Assembly: GCA_028679405.1 (NCBI GenBank)
Contig: JAJRBP010000067.1
Span: 1 to 16,883, forward strand
Source of the DNA: Methanoregulaceae archaeon
GTDB taxonomy: Archaea; Halobacteriota; Methanomicrobia; Methanomicrobiales; Methanospirillaceae
Reading direction: 5' to 3'
DNA length: 16,883 nucleotides
Shown here: positions 1 through 6,117 of the stretch, in pieces
Layout: every line of letters starts with the position of its first letter
Numbering within the stretch: the first letter of the stretch is position 1
Notes under the pieces: generated by a model
What the model was told of the DNA's origin: nothing
Databases searched by the model: none
The model's input: the letters and a program-made list of their open reading frames with translations, nothing else
Position numbers and translations under genes: made by a program

Positions 1-218
1 GAAAACCGCCAGACCGGGACTCGATTCGGTCCAAAGGGAATGAATTTAGCCTTTTCAGATCCCTGAGGGCCTCTGACGGATAATGGATCGTCTCTTCCGG
101 CCGGAGAAGATCCTCTCACGAACGGGAATCGGATGGATTCGCGATGCCGAAGGATAAATGATATGAACTGCATACAGGAAACAGGAGATCATCATACTTT
201 CCCGGGGATTCTCGTCTC
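1..218. other. Unassigned left edge, no supported gene
   Basis: No convincing complete gene is visible. A plus-strand frame starting at base 3 is open to a TAA at 81-83 and could be the last 26 codons of a gene lying outside the window, but its residues match no family I recognise. A minus-strand frame is also open across 1-115 without a usable start codon. The bases just ahead of 219 give only a weak ribosome-binding candidate (a GGGGA about 10 bases before the ATG) and no clear TATA box. Confidence 0.4.
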
Positions 219-848
219 ATGAATTCTGAACAAATTGCAGTTACGTGTTCACACCTCCGGTTGATGACAACCCGGGGTGAGCTTGGCCAGGCAATCGCAG
301 CCATTATCCTGCCATACTCTCCTCGGGACCTCGAATTAATGCGATGGAACTTCTCCGAAGCAGTCCGGGAGATCCACCCGGAGTTGCGAAAAATTCTGGA
401 AGAGAGTATAACCGGCCATCTTTTCGGGACGTACCAGGCCCTCCGGGTCATGAACCAGAAGGGGAGTTTTTCATCGATGGAAGAACCCCTGGCGACGGGA
501 ACGGGTGATTTCTGGAAGATGGTCCAGGCTCAGTGCAGGGCGGGGAATGGTGTCCGGCTCCGGTTCCTCAAATTCCTCCTCGCCGGTTTCTGTATGTTCG
601 TTCAGAAGCTCCCGGGACATCCGATCGGCATGCCGTTCCCAGGCGGGGACAAGGTCGCAGTCATCGACGGGGTCTACTACTGCCCGGTCAGGGAGAAGGC
701 CAATGATGTCGATGCCGCCCTCTGCCCGTTCTGCCCCGCCCTCCAGACACCGGAGATCGGGTACCTCAACCCGCCGGTAAACGGGAGCAGGAACAGGAAG
801 CAGGAGTTCATCCGCAACTGCTATGACCATCACCATTTCAACGGGTAA
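219..848 (+). CDS. DUF2115 / UPF0305-like protein, function unknown
   Basis: A 209-residue soluble protein with no membrane segment or signal peptide. The C-terminal half carries the stretch YYCPVREKANDVDAALCPFC (residues 153-172), which resembles the conserved cysteine block of the DUF2115/UPF0305 family as I remember it from methanogen genomes. Cys155, Cys169 and Cys172, with Cys201 and a nearby His204-His206 run, could form a metal site; that is inference. The N-terminal part is helical and charged, with an LPYSPRDLELM segment at 31-41. The ATG at 219 is taken as the start; the in-frame ATG at 264 (Met16) is an alternative because the ribosome site before 219 is weak. The gene stands alone, about 300 bp from a convergent VOC gene. 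The family assignment is from pattern memory, not a profile search. Confidence 0.6.
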   Translation: MNSEQIAVTCSHLRLMTTRGELGQAIAAIILPYSPRDLELMRWNFSEAVREIHPELRKILEESITGHLFGTYQALRVMNQKGSFSSMEEPLATGTGDFWKMVQAQCRAGNGVRLRFLKFLLAGFCMFVQKLPGHPIGMPFPGGDKVAVIDGVYYCPVREKANDVDAALCPFCPALQTPEIGYLNPPVNGSRNRKQEFIRNCYDHHHFNG

Positions 849-1150
849 GGCGTCCGTGGTATGTACCGTATTCAACAGGCCGGTTAACACCAATCTTTCC
901 GGATAGAGGGGTAACCGGAGCCGGGTAGGGATAAACACCGGCCTCACTCTCTAAAAAGACAGGTTGGAGATCGTTGTCTAACAGATCCACCATATCATGT
1001 TCACAGTGTTAACATTAGGGCCAGACATGCCCCCCTCCTCTTTTTACAGCTTTAACGCGCATAAAATGCAAATCGCGATATCAAACACAGCCCAATTCTC
1101 ACTGGACGGACAGGGTGAAAATGAAGTGTGTCGGGGTGTCCCGGACTTTT
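849..1150. other. Intergenic region between convergent genes
   Basis: No gene is supported here. Small open frames exist on both strands but have no ribosome site, and their residues resemble no protein family. A T-rich run (CTCTTTTTAC) near 1037-1046 could end transcription of the upstream plus-strand gene, though it lies about 190 bases past the stop codon. A short AT-rich stretch with the palindrome ATCGCGAT lies near 1072-1079. Confidence 0.4.
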
Positions 1151-1519
1151 TTATCTCGCTTCGGCATCTGCTTCCCAGAGCCCGAACATGTTACCCTCCG
1201 TGTCCATGCAGTTGGCAAGGAAACCCATCCCGGGCACTGCCATCTTTTCCGTGAGGACGCTTCCACCGAGGCTTTTCACATTTTTCATCGCAGCGTCAAT
1301 AGAGGGTACCCCGAAATAACTCATGATACGCTGCGAGGGGTCCATCCGCTTTCCCATACCGCCTCCGACCCCCGGTGTTCCATCCAGGTTCGTCGTGGTA
1401 AAAAGGTCGTACTGCATCTCAGGGAAGGATTCGAATTTCCATCCGAACAGCGCGGAATAGAATTTCTTCGCTCTCCCGGTATCTTCAGCGGGCACGTCAA
1501 AATGAACAATCGTTGGCAT
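1151..1519 (-). CDS. VOC family (glyoxalase/bleomycin-resistance fold) protein
   Basis: A 122-residue single-domain protein of the vicinal-oxygen-chelate superfamily. The N-terminus IVHFDVPAEDTGRAKKFYSA followed by LFGWKFE is the first beta-alpha-beta unit of this fold, and GFLANCMDTEGNMFGLWEAD near the C-terminus is the usual last strand, with a glutamate at a metal-ligand position. The length of about 120 residues is normal for the subgroup that acts on small molecules, but substrate and reaction cannot be told from sequence, and some members bind no metal. The ATG at 1519-1517 is preferred over the TTG one codon upstream: GGGGTGGTG lies 7 bases before it and resembles the archaeal ribosome-binding consensus. 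It is transcribed away from the winged-helix gene at 1769, so the two share a 250-bp divergent promoter region. Confidence 0.85.
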   Translation of the reverse strand: MPTIVHFDVPAEDTGRAKKFYSALFGWKFESFPEMQYDLFTTTNLDGTPGVGGGMGKRMDPSQRIMSYFGVPSIDAAMKNVKSLGGSVLTEKMAVPGMGFLANCMDTEGNMFGLWEADAEAR

Positions 1520-1604
1520 CAACAGTCACCACCCCTACTACGGGTGAAGGGGGCAATAACAATTTCCCTCATACCAGGAAAAGCGTACAGGTTTATGATA
1601 ATAC

Positions 1605-1619
1605 ACCGTATGAAACGGT
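1605..1619. promoter_or_regulatory. Dyad ACCGT-atgaa-ACGGT in divergent promoter region
   Basis: A perfect 5-bp inverted repeat with a 5-base spacer lies between the divergent VOC and winged-helix genes. A second dyad, GAGGTA (1647-1652) with TACCTC (1668-1673), lies 30 bp further. Either could bind a dimeric regulator. No regulator gene is adjacent and arms this short can arise by chance, so confidence is low. Confidence 0.25.
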
Positions 1620-1692
1620 AATTGGATGAGAGAGTCTGGAACACCGGAGGTAGCTTGAACGTAACCGTACCTCTATGGGGTGAGGATAAAGG

Positions 1693-1702
1693 TTTTTAGA
1701 TA
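1693..1702 (+). promoter_or_regulatory. Possible TATA box for the winged-helix/DUF1697 operon
   Basis: The T/A-rich element TTTTTAGATA follows the purine stretch GGATAAAGG, which could act as a TFB-recognition element. It lies 67 bp before the ATG at 1769, which would leave a leader of roughly 40 bases. Confidence 0.3.
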
Positions 1703-1768
1703 TTGTGCATACATTCCCGCAAGTGTTACACCCCATTAATGACATTCGAAGAGAACTGATATTAAAAA

Positions 1769-2848
1769 ATGAACGTTTCTGAAATTCTCATCCTGCGCCT
1801 TCACAACACAGGTTTACTGCATTCTCCGTTCAGCAGTGCAGCTGATGCGGTGACCCATCTGGGTGCTGTCCAGGCCCAGGATTTCGCTGCAGCAAAATGG
1901 GCGCTCGGGCTCCGGATAAAAGATTCGACCGATAAAGACATTGAAAAAGCCTATAATGAAGGGAAAATCCTGCGCACGCATGTGATGCGTCCTACATGGC
2001 ATTTTGTCCTGCCGGAGGATATCCGCTGGATGCTTTCATTGACCGCACCGCGGTTGAAAGCACTCCTTGCGAATTACAACCGGAAAATCGGGCTCGATGA
2101 CGATTTGTTTGCCAGAAGTAATGACGTAATCGTCCAAGCACTGGGTAGTCACACCGTTCTCACCCGGCAGGAACTGAAAGCGACACTCACAGACACCGGC
2201 TTTGAGACCGGCGTTCAGCGCCTGGCTCATATTATTACACGGGCGGAGTTGGACCAGTTGATATGCAGTGGACCAAGACGTGGGAAACAATTTACGTATG
2301 CTCTTCTGGACGAACGCGCGCCGGAAGAACCAATGATAAGCCGGGAACAGGCTCTCAGAAAGCTTGCTCTTACATATTTCACCGGTCACGGACCTGCCCA
2401 GTTGACTGACTTTTCCTGGTGGTCGGGACTTACCACGAAAGACGCGAGAGAAGCCCTCGATTCGATCAAATCAAGCATATCTCAGGTGACCCTGGATGGA
2501 AGGACCTACTGGTTCACCCCTCCCGCAAAAGTGATCCGACCGGATGTTCCGGCCGCATTGTTGCTGTCGATTTATGATGAATACACGATCGCTTATAAGG
2601 ATCGGCGCGATATTAGTCAAGCAAGGGCTATTGAGAGAATGATTTCCAGGGGGAATGCTCTGACCGCGGTCATCGTGTTGAACGGCAGGGTTACAGGGAC
2701 ATGGATGAAGAAACGGAAGAAAAATTCGATTGAAATCAGGCTGAACCCATTCCGGAAGCTCGACAAAGATGAACGGGAGGCACTGGAATCAGAGGTCGCC
2801 CGATACGGGAAGTTTATCGGGATCCCAGCAGTCCCGGTGACAGAATGA
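1769..2848 (+). CDS. Winged-helix DNA-binding protein, HTH_42 / AlkZ-like
   Basis: A 359-residue protein matching the HTH_42 (winged-helix DNA-binding domain) family, which includes the bacterial DNA glycosylases AlkZ and YcaQ/AlkX. The N-terminal block LGAVQAQDFAAAKWALGLR (residues 31-49) contains Q35-A-Q37, aligning with the Gln-x-Gln catalytic motif described for AlkZ. The HVMRPTWHFVLPEDI segment (near 71-85) is also typical of the family, as is the C-terminal VLNGRVTGTW strand (near 307-316). The length agrees with AlkZ-type proteins (about 360-370). Family knowledge allows removal of bulky or crosslinked DNA adducts, but most members are uncharacterised, so glycosylase activity is inference. 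The last base of the coding sequence before the stop begins the ATGA overlap with the DUF1697 gene, indicating co-translation. The ribosome site is weak and the codons are richer in A/T third positions than those of the repair operon, hinting at separate ancestry. Confidence 0.8.
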   Translation: MNVSEILILRLHNTGLLHSPFSSAADAVTHLGAVQAQDFAAAKWALGLRIKDSTDKDIEKAYNEGKILRTHVMRPTWHFVLPEDIRWMLSLTAPRLKALLANYNRKIGLDDDLFARSNDVIVQALGSHTVLTRQELKATLTDTGFETGVQRLAHIITRAELDQLICSGPRRGKQFTYALLDERAPEEPMISREQALRKLALTYFTGHGPAQLTDFSWWSGLTTKDAREALDSIKSSISQVTLDGRTYWFTPPAKVIRPDVPAALLLSIYDEYTIAYKDRRDISQARAIERMISRGNALTAVIVLNGRVTGTWMKKRKKNSIEIRLNPFRKLDKDEREALESEVARYGKFIGIPAVPVTE

Positions 2849-3381
2849 GGAAACACTACGTCGCCTTCCTTCGAGGCATCAACAGCGGACGGAATCCCCC
2901 GGTAAATATGGCGGTTTTGCGAAAGATCTTTGAAGATCTTGGTTTCGGGAATGTCAGCACGATCCTTTCCAGCGGGAATGTTCTTTTTGAAACGGATTCC
3001 ACCGATGAGAAAACGCTGGAACAACAGGTAGAAAACGTGCTTCCTGCAACGATTGGGTTTCAGAGCATCGTCATTATCAGAACGACTGATGACATCCGGC
3101 ACCTCGTTTCTTTGAAACCGTTTGCATATATCCCATCAGATCCTGACAAGAAAACATATGCCACATTCCTAAAAGGGAGTACTGAAACAAGTCATATATT
3201 TCCGATGAAAGGAAAAGGCTACACGATTCTTGGAATTGTTAACGGTGCCGTGTGTAGTGTTGTCGATTTGAAAGAAGCAAAAACCCCCGACCTGATGCAG
3301 GTGCTTGACAGGGAATTCGGGAAGGGGAATTCCACCCGGAACTGGAATACCATTGAAAGGATAGTAAAAATTCCAGGGTAA
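2845..3381 (+). CDS. DUF1697 domain protein
   Basis: A 178-residue protein recognisable as DUF1697 from its N-terminus: YVAFLRGINSGRNPPVNMAV, then LRKIFEDLGF, then STILSSGNVLFE at about residues 39-50. The length is normal for this single-domain family, whose biochemical function is unknown as far as I know. It ends with the typical ARNWNT-like motif, here STRNWNTIERI near 163-173. The start codon overlaps the stop of the winged-helix gene by four bases (ATGA), so the two are almost certainly co-translated. A/T-ending codons (gaa, aaa, aat, gat) are frequent compared with the repair operon, consistent with a transferred pair. No signal peptide or membrane segment is visible. Confidence 0.88.
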   Translation: MRKHYVAFLRGINSGRNPPVNMAVLRKIFEDLGFGNVSTILSSGNVLFETDSTDEKTLEQQVENVLPATIGFQSIVIIRTTDDIRHLVSLKPFAYIPSDPDKKTYATFLKGSTETSHIFPMKGKGYTILGIVNGAVCSVVDLKEAKTPDLMQVLDREFGKGNSTRNWNTIERIVKIPG

Positions 3382-3430
3382 ATGTCCTCATCCGGTTCTT
3401 CGAGGTTTCGTGGACCAATCTCCTTACGGG

Positions 3431-3444
3431 AAAGGTATTTATAG
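3431..3444 (+). promoter_or_regulatory. TATA-box promoter for AHSA1 tandem gene
   Basis: TATTTATAG at 3436-3444 is preceded by the purine-rich AAAGG (3431-3435), a BRE plus TATA arrangement. Transcription would start near 3465. A GGGGATG ribosome-binding match ends 4 bases before the ATG at 3485. Confidence 0.6.
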
Positions 3445-3484
3445 GCAGGGGATAAGAAACCCGGAAAAATAAAGGGGATGTAAC

Positions 3485-4483
3485 ATGGCAAAAACGACCC
3501 TGATGAAAGAAATCACCGATTTAATGATCACACGCACTTTCACCTCACCACGTGAACTCGTCTGGAAGGTATGGACGGAACCTGAATATGTTAAACGCTG
3601 GTGGGGGCCGGAAGGTTTTACGTCGCCATTCGTCCGGATCGACTTTCGCGTGGGTGGTAAGTATCTCTATTGCATGCGTTCACCCGAAGGGCAGGATTAC
3701 TGGTCCACGGGCGTTTATCAGGAGATCATACCGGGAAAGAAGATAGTCGCCACGGACAACTTTGCGGATGAAAAGGGAAACGTCGTCCCGGCTTCGCACT
3801 ACGGGATGAGCGGAGACTGGTCCCGGGATCTTACGGTGACGGTGACATTTGAAGAACGGGACGGCTGGACTACGTTAACATTGCTGCACTCTGGTATCCC
3901 TGCAGGCGGGATTCGGGATCTGACAAAGGCCGGCTGGAATGAGTCCTTCGACAAGCTTGCATCCGTGCTGGATAATGAGATGTTAACCACGACAAAGACT
4001 CTTCTCATCGCCGAACCAGGGAAACAGGAGGTTTCCATCATGCGCATCTTCGATGCACCGCGGGAAGGGGTGTGGAAGGCCTACACGGATCCGAAGCTGA
4101 TAGCGCAGTGGTGGGGACCGGGGATCTATTCGACCATTGTCGACAGGATGGACGTGAAAGTGGGGGGTATCTGGCGCTTCGTCAACCGTGATTCCGAGGG
4201 GAACGAGTTTGCGTTTCACGGCGTGTATCACGAGGTCTCGAAGCCATCGAGGCTCGTCTACACGTTCGAATGGGAAGGCATGCCAGGGCATGTACTGCTG
4301 GGAATCGTGACATTCGAAGAGATGGATGACAAAACGAAACTGATGGAGAAATCGGTCTTCGAGTCGGTTGCGGACCGGGACGGAATGTTTAAATCGGGGA
4401 TGTCAGAAGGAGCCGCCGAGACCATGGACCGCCTCGCAGAGATTGTGGAAAAGAAACGATCAAAGAAAGGAACCGATATGTAA
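3485..4483 (+). CDS. Two-domain AHSA1/SRPBCC protein (tandem fusion)
   Basis: A 332-residue protein made of two SRPBCC domains of the AHSA1 (activator of Hsp90 ATPase-like, START/Bet v 1 fold) type. Domain 1 spans about residues 10-160 and begins ITRTFTSPRELVWKVWTEPE, followed by KRWWGPEGF. Domain 2 starts about residue 167 and contains RIFDAPREGVWKAYTDP and AQWWGPG. Each domain is full length for a stand-alone family member (about 150 residues), and Met166 (ATG at 3980) sits where a separate second gene would begin, so this looks like two adjacent genes joined by loss of a stop. Such domains bind hydrophobic small molecules in a cavity; the ligand is unknown. Domain 1 is very similar to the first domain of the next gene (shared MRSPEGQDY and RIDxRVGG), suggesting local duplication. 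The ribosome site GGGGATG and the TATA box support the start. Confidence 0.88.
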   Translation: MAKTTLMKEITDLMITRTFTSPRELVWKVWTEPEYVKRWWGPEGFTSPFVRIDFRVGGKYLYCMRSPEGQDYWSTGVYQEIIPGKKIVATDNFADEKGNVVPASHYGMSGDWSRDLTVTVTFEERDGWTTLTLLHSGIPAGGIRDLTKAGWNESFDKLASVLDNEMLTTTKTLLIAEPGKQEVSIMRIFDAPREGVWKAYTDPKLIAQWWGPGIYSTIVDRMDVKVGGIWRFVNRDSEGNEFAFHGVYHEVSKPSRLVYTFEWEGMPGHVLLGIVTFEEMDDKTKLMEKSVFESVADRDGMFKSGMSEGAAETMDRLAEIVEKKRSKKGTDM

Positions 4484-4524
4484 GAACCCGGAAAAAGGAT
4501 GGTTAAACACGGGGGAAAGGGACT

Positions 4525-5367
4525 TTGAAAAAAGAAGGAGAGGACCTGATCACCACCCGCATCTTCGATGCCCCGGTCGGACAGGTATGGAAGGCATGGA
4601 CGGAGCCTGATCTGGTGAAGCGCTGGTGGGGACCGGGACATTTCACGGCGACCCTGATCCGGATCGATCTCCGGGTGGGAGGCACCTACCTCTGGTGCAT
4701 GCGTTCGCCCGAAGGGCAGGACTACTGCAACGCCGGCGTCTACCGCGAGATCGTCCCGATGACCCAGATCGTCTATACCCAGCATTTCGCCGATGATCGC
4801 GGCAATCGTGTTCCTGCTTCGCAGTTCGGATTGCCCGGGGACTGGCCTCCCGAGATCCTGGTGACGGCGACCTTCGGGGAGCTGGGGGGAAAGACAGAAC
4901 TTACGATGCGGGAAGCCGGCATCCCGGACGTGATGATGGAACTCGCAGCCGCCGGTACGAAGGAGACCCTCGAAAAACTCGCCCATGTGCTGGAGACGTT
5001 TGCGAAATCCGGAGGAAAAGAGTCCATGACCGTCGATGAGTTCGTAAAGACGAGGGTCCTGCCTGATCTGCAGCCGGTTGTGACGATGTTGCGGGAACTG
5101 ATGCACGAGACAGCCCCTGACGCGATCGAAGGTATACGGTATGGCATACCGACGTATAAGGGCAGGCGCATTTTCGTCTTCATAAGCCCGACAAAGAAGG
5201 ACATCACGTTTGCCTTTTCCCGCGGTTCGGAGTTCGAAGACCGGTACGGTTTGTTAAAAGGAAGGGGAAAGGTATCAAAACACGTCAAGATCAAAAACCT
5301 CCAGGGTGTGAACAAGGATGCACTCCGCTATTATATCCGGCAGGCCCGGGAACTGGACGCGGGATAA
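4525..5367 (+). CDS. AHSA1/SRPBCC domain fused to DUF1801 domain
   Basis: A 280-residue fusion. Residues about 6-162 are an AHSA1-type SRPBCC domain (TTRIFDAPVGQVWKAWTEPD, KRWWGPGHF, MRSPEGQDY). Residues about 168-277 are a DUF1801 (YdhG-like) domain, with EGIRYGIPTYKGRRIFVFIS and a C-terminal KNLQGVNKDALRYYIRQA. The start must be the TTG at 4525: an in-frame stop lies at 4504-4506 and no ATG or GTG precedes the domain; GGGGGAAAGGG just upstream can serve as ribosome site. At the junction, GGAGG (5011-5015) lies 10 bases before an in-frame ATG (5026, Met168), exactly where DUF1801 begins, so a separate DUF1801 protein may also be made. It lies 41 bp after the tandem AHSA1 gene and is probably co-transcribed. 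The functions of both domains are unknown here. Confidence 0.88.
   Translation: MKKEGEDLITTRIFDAPVGQVWKAWTEPDLVKRWWGPGHFTATLIRIDLRVGGTYLWCMRSPEGQDYCNAGVYREIVPMTQIVYTQHFADDRGNRVPASQFGLPGDWPPEILVTATFGELGGKTELTMREAGIPDVMMELAAAGTKETLEKLAHVLETFAKSGGKESMTVDEFVKTRVLPDLQPVVTMLRELMHETAPDAIEGIRYGIPTYKGRRIFVFISPTKKDITFAFSRGSEFEDRYGLLKGRGKVSKHVKIKNLQGVNKDALRYYIRQARELDAG
5011..5028 (+). promoter_or_regulatory. Internal ribosome-binding site and ATG at a domain junction
   Basis: GGAGG at 5011-5015 is a strong match to the archaeal anti-SD and is followed 10 bases later by ATG at 5026, in frame, at the first residue of the DUF1801 domain. It either marks the start of a formerly separate gene or permits internal initiation that yields a 113-residue DUF1801 protein. 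Confidence 0.45.
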
Positions 5368-5375
5368 ACCGATCA

Positions 5376-5722
5376 TCACAGAAAAGGAATAAGCCGGTAA
5401 TGGACATCCCGCGTATACTCCCGGTAGCCTTCCAGGTCCCGGATCAGCATCTCATCTTCTCCGAGTATCCGCGCCATGAGGAGAATGGTTCAGGGCAAGA
5501 CCCGCGACCAATCCAGAGATCGAGCCGAGGAACAGGAGCGCCCCGAGGAACATCAGGTTTTCCCCCGAGGTACATGGGATGCCTGACTAAAACCGTAAAC
5601 CCCTAATTGAAACTACCCGCTGCTTCCGATCCTCCTGTATCCTGACCAGAGGGGGCAGGAATGGATTGTCGGTAAATGACCGGAAGAACAGGAAAAAGGA
5701 TCCCGCCAGCCCGGCTCCCCCA
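5376..5722 (-). pseudogene. Decayed isoprenylcysteine methyltransferase-like gene
   Basis: Read on the minus strand, three frames together give the C-terminal half of an integral-membrane methyltransferase of the isoprenylcysteine carboxyl methyltransferase (ICMT/PEMT-like) family. In order come VRIQEDRKQRVV, the hallmark FTVLVRHPMYLG, a hydrophobic segment ENLMFLGALLFLGSISG, then MARILGEDEMLIRDLEGY and a final HYRLIPFL before a TGA at 5378-5376. The RHPMY motif and the later E-x-x-L...GYREY block are the usual cofactor-binding signatures. Three frameshifts break it: one base missing near 5600, one extra in the five-C run 5562-5566 (five Gs in the gene), and one extra A near 5489-5490. The N-terminal membrane half is absent; homology fades near 5720, where a 24-bp repeat array begins. 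No intact start exists, so no product is expected. Sequencing error could explain one shift but hardly three plus the truncation. Confidence 0.75.
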
Positions 5723-6058
5723 AGGACCCCCGGGGTCCCTGCATACGAAATACCGAATGCCCTGACGTATGAAATACCGGACGTCCTTGCATACGAGGTC
5801 CCGCGTATCCTGACCGGTAACGTCCCGTATGCCCCGGTCTATAACCCCGCTGACATCCTGACCATTGAAATCCAGGAGGTCCTGCCGGGTGATTCACCAC
5901 ATATCGTGACGAATGATGAATCCGGCATCATCCCTGGTGTTGGACCCGGTGCCATGACCAGCGGGGAGCCCGATATCCGGATGAACGGCGCACCGGGTGC
6001 CATGAATGGTGGTGGCGGACCCGGGTTCATGCCGGGTGGCCGGGCGCCGCTGGTATAA
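5666..6058 (+). CDS. Possible octapeptide-repeat protein (doubtful)
   Basis: An open frame of 130 codons covers the 24-bp array and stays open to a TAA straight after the last unit. Its residues 27-130 are thirteen octads; residues 1-26 are basic then proline-rich. I doubt it is a true gene. The only start is a TTG at 5666, and the first 20 or so codons run antisense to the still recognisable methyltransferase pseudogene. A 24-base unit also keeps any stop-free frame open by itself. In favour are GAGGGGGCAGG just upstream as a possible ribosome site, and an octad pattern that has kept proline and hydrophobic positions while the DNA diverged. There is no signal peptide, membrane segment or known family match. 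If made, it would be a small, probably unstructured Pro/Gly-rich protein. Confidence 0.25.
   Translation: MSVNDRKNRKKDPASPAPPRTPGVPAYEIPNALTYEIPDVLAYEVPRILTGNVPYAPVYNPADILTIEIQEVLPGDSPHIVTNDESGIIPGVGPGAMTSGEPDIRMNGAPGAMNGGGGPGFMPGGRAPLV
5720..6055 (+). repeat. Degenerate 24-bp tandem repeat array, about 14 units
   Basis: From 5744 to 6055 the sequence divides exactly into thirteen 24-base units, with a likely further unit at 5720-5743. Units 1 and 2 (5744 and 5768) share 17 of 24 bases by my count; similarity falls along the array and the last units keep only the spacing and a few positions. Translated on the plus strand, each unit is an octapeptide with a proline usually at position 4 and a hydrophobic residue at 6 or 7, for example YEIPNALT (unit 1), YEVPRILT (unit 3) and NDESGIIP (unit 8). 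The later units become Gly/Pro/Met-rich. There are no spacers between units, so this is not a CRISPR array. The array stands where the N-terminal half of the decayed methyltransferase gene would be. Confidence 0.75.
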
Positions 6059-6076
6059 CCCTCTGGCAAGCCCTTC

Positions 6077-6087
6077 TTTTTATATCC
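6077..6087 (+). promoter_or_regulatory. TATA-box promoter for flavodoxin gene
   Basis: TTTTTATATCC lies 31 bp before the ATG at 6118, giving a predicted start of transcription near 6109 and a very short leader. A GAGG ribosome-binding match at 6107-6110 would lie at the very 5' end of such a transcript, so the true start may be a few bases earlier. Confidence 0.55.
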
Positions 6088-6117
6088 CGGCCTCGTTCAA
6101 TCCACTGAGGAACCAGT

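Noticed and set aside
471..947. 158-codon minus-strand open frame
   Set aside because: It overlaps most of the DUF2115-like gene, has no ribosome site and lacks a recognisable domain.
3485..5367. Hsp90 co-chaperone function for AHSA1 domains
   Set aside because: The family name comes from eukaryotic Aha1. Prokaryotic members are general small-ligand-binding proteins and nothing here points to Hsp90.
5400..5606. 68-codon plus-strand open frame
   Set aside because: It lies antisense to the recognisable methyltransferase pseudogene and has no family match.
5613..5900. 95-codon minus-strand open frame
   Set aside because: It is in a different frame from the methyltransferase remnant and its content is only the repeat array read on the other strand.
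5744..6055. Possible CRISPR array
   Set aside because: The 24-bp units touch each other with no spacers and diverge strongly, whereas CRISPR repeats are near-identical and separated by unique spacers.
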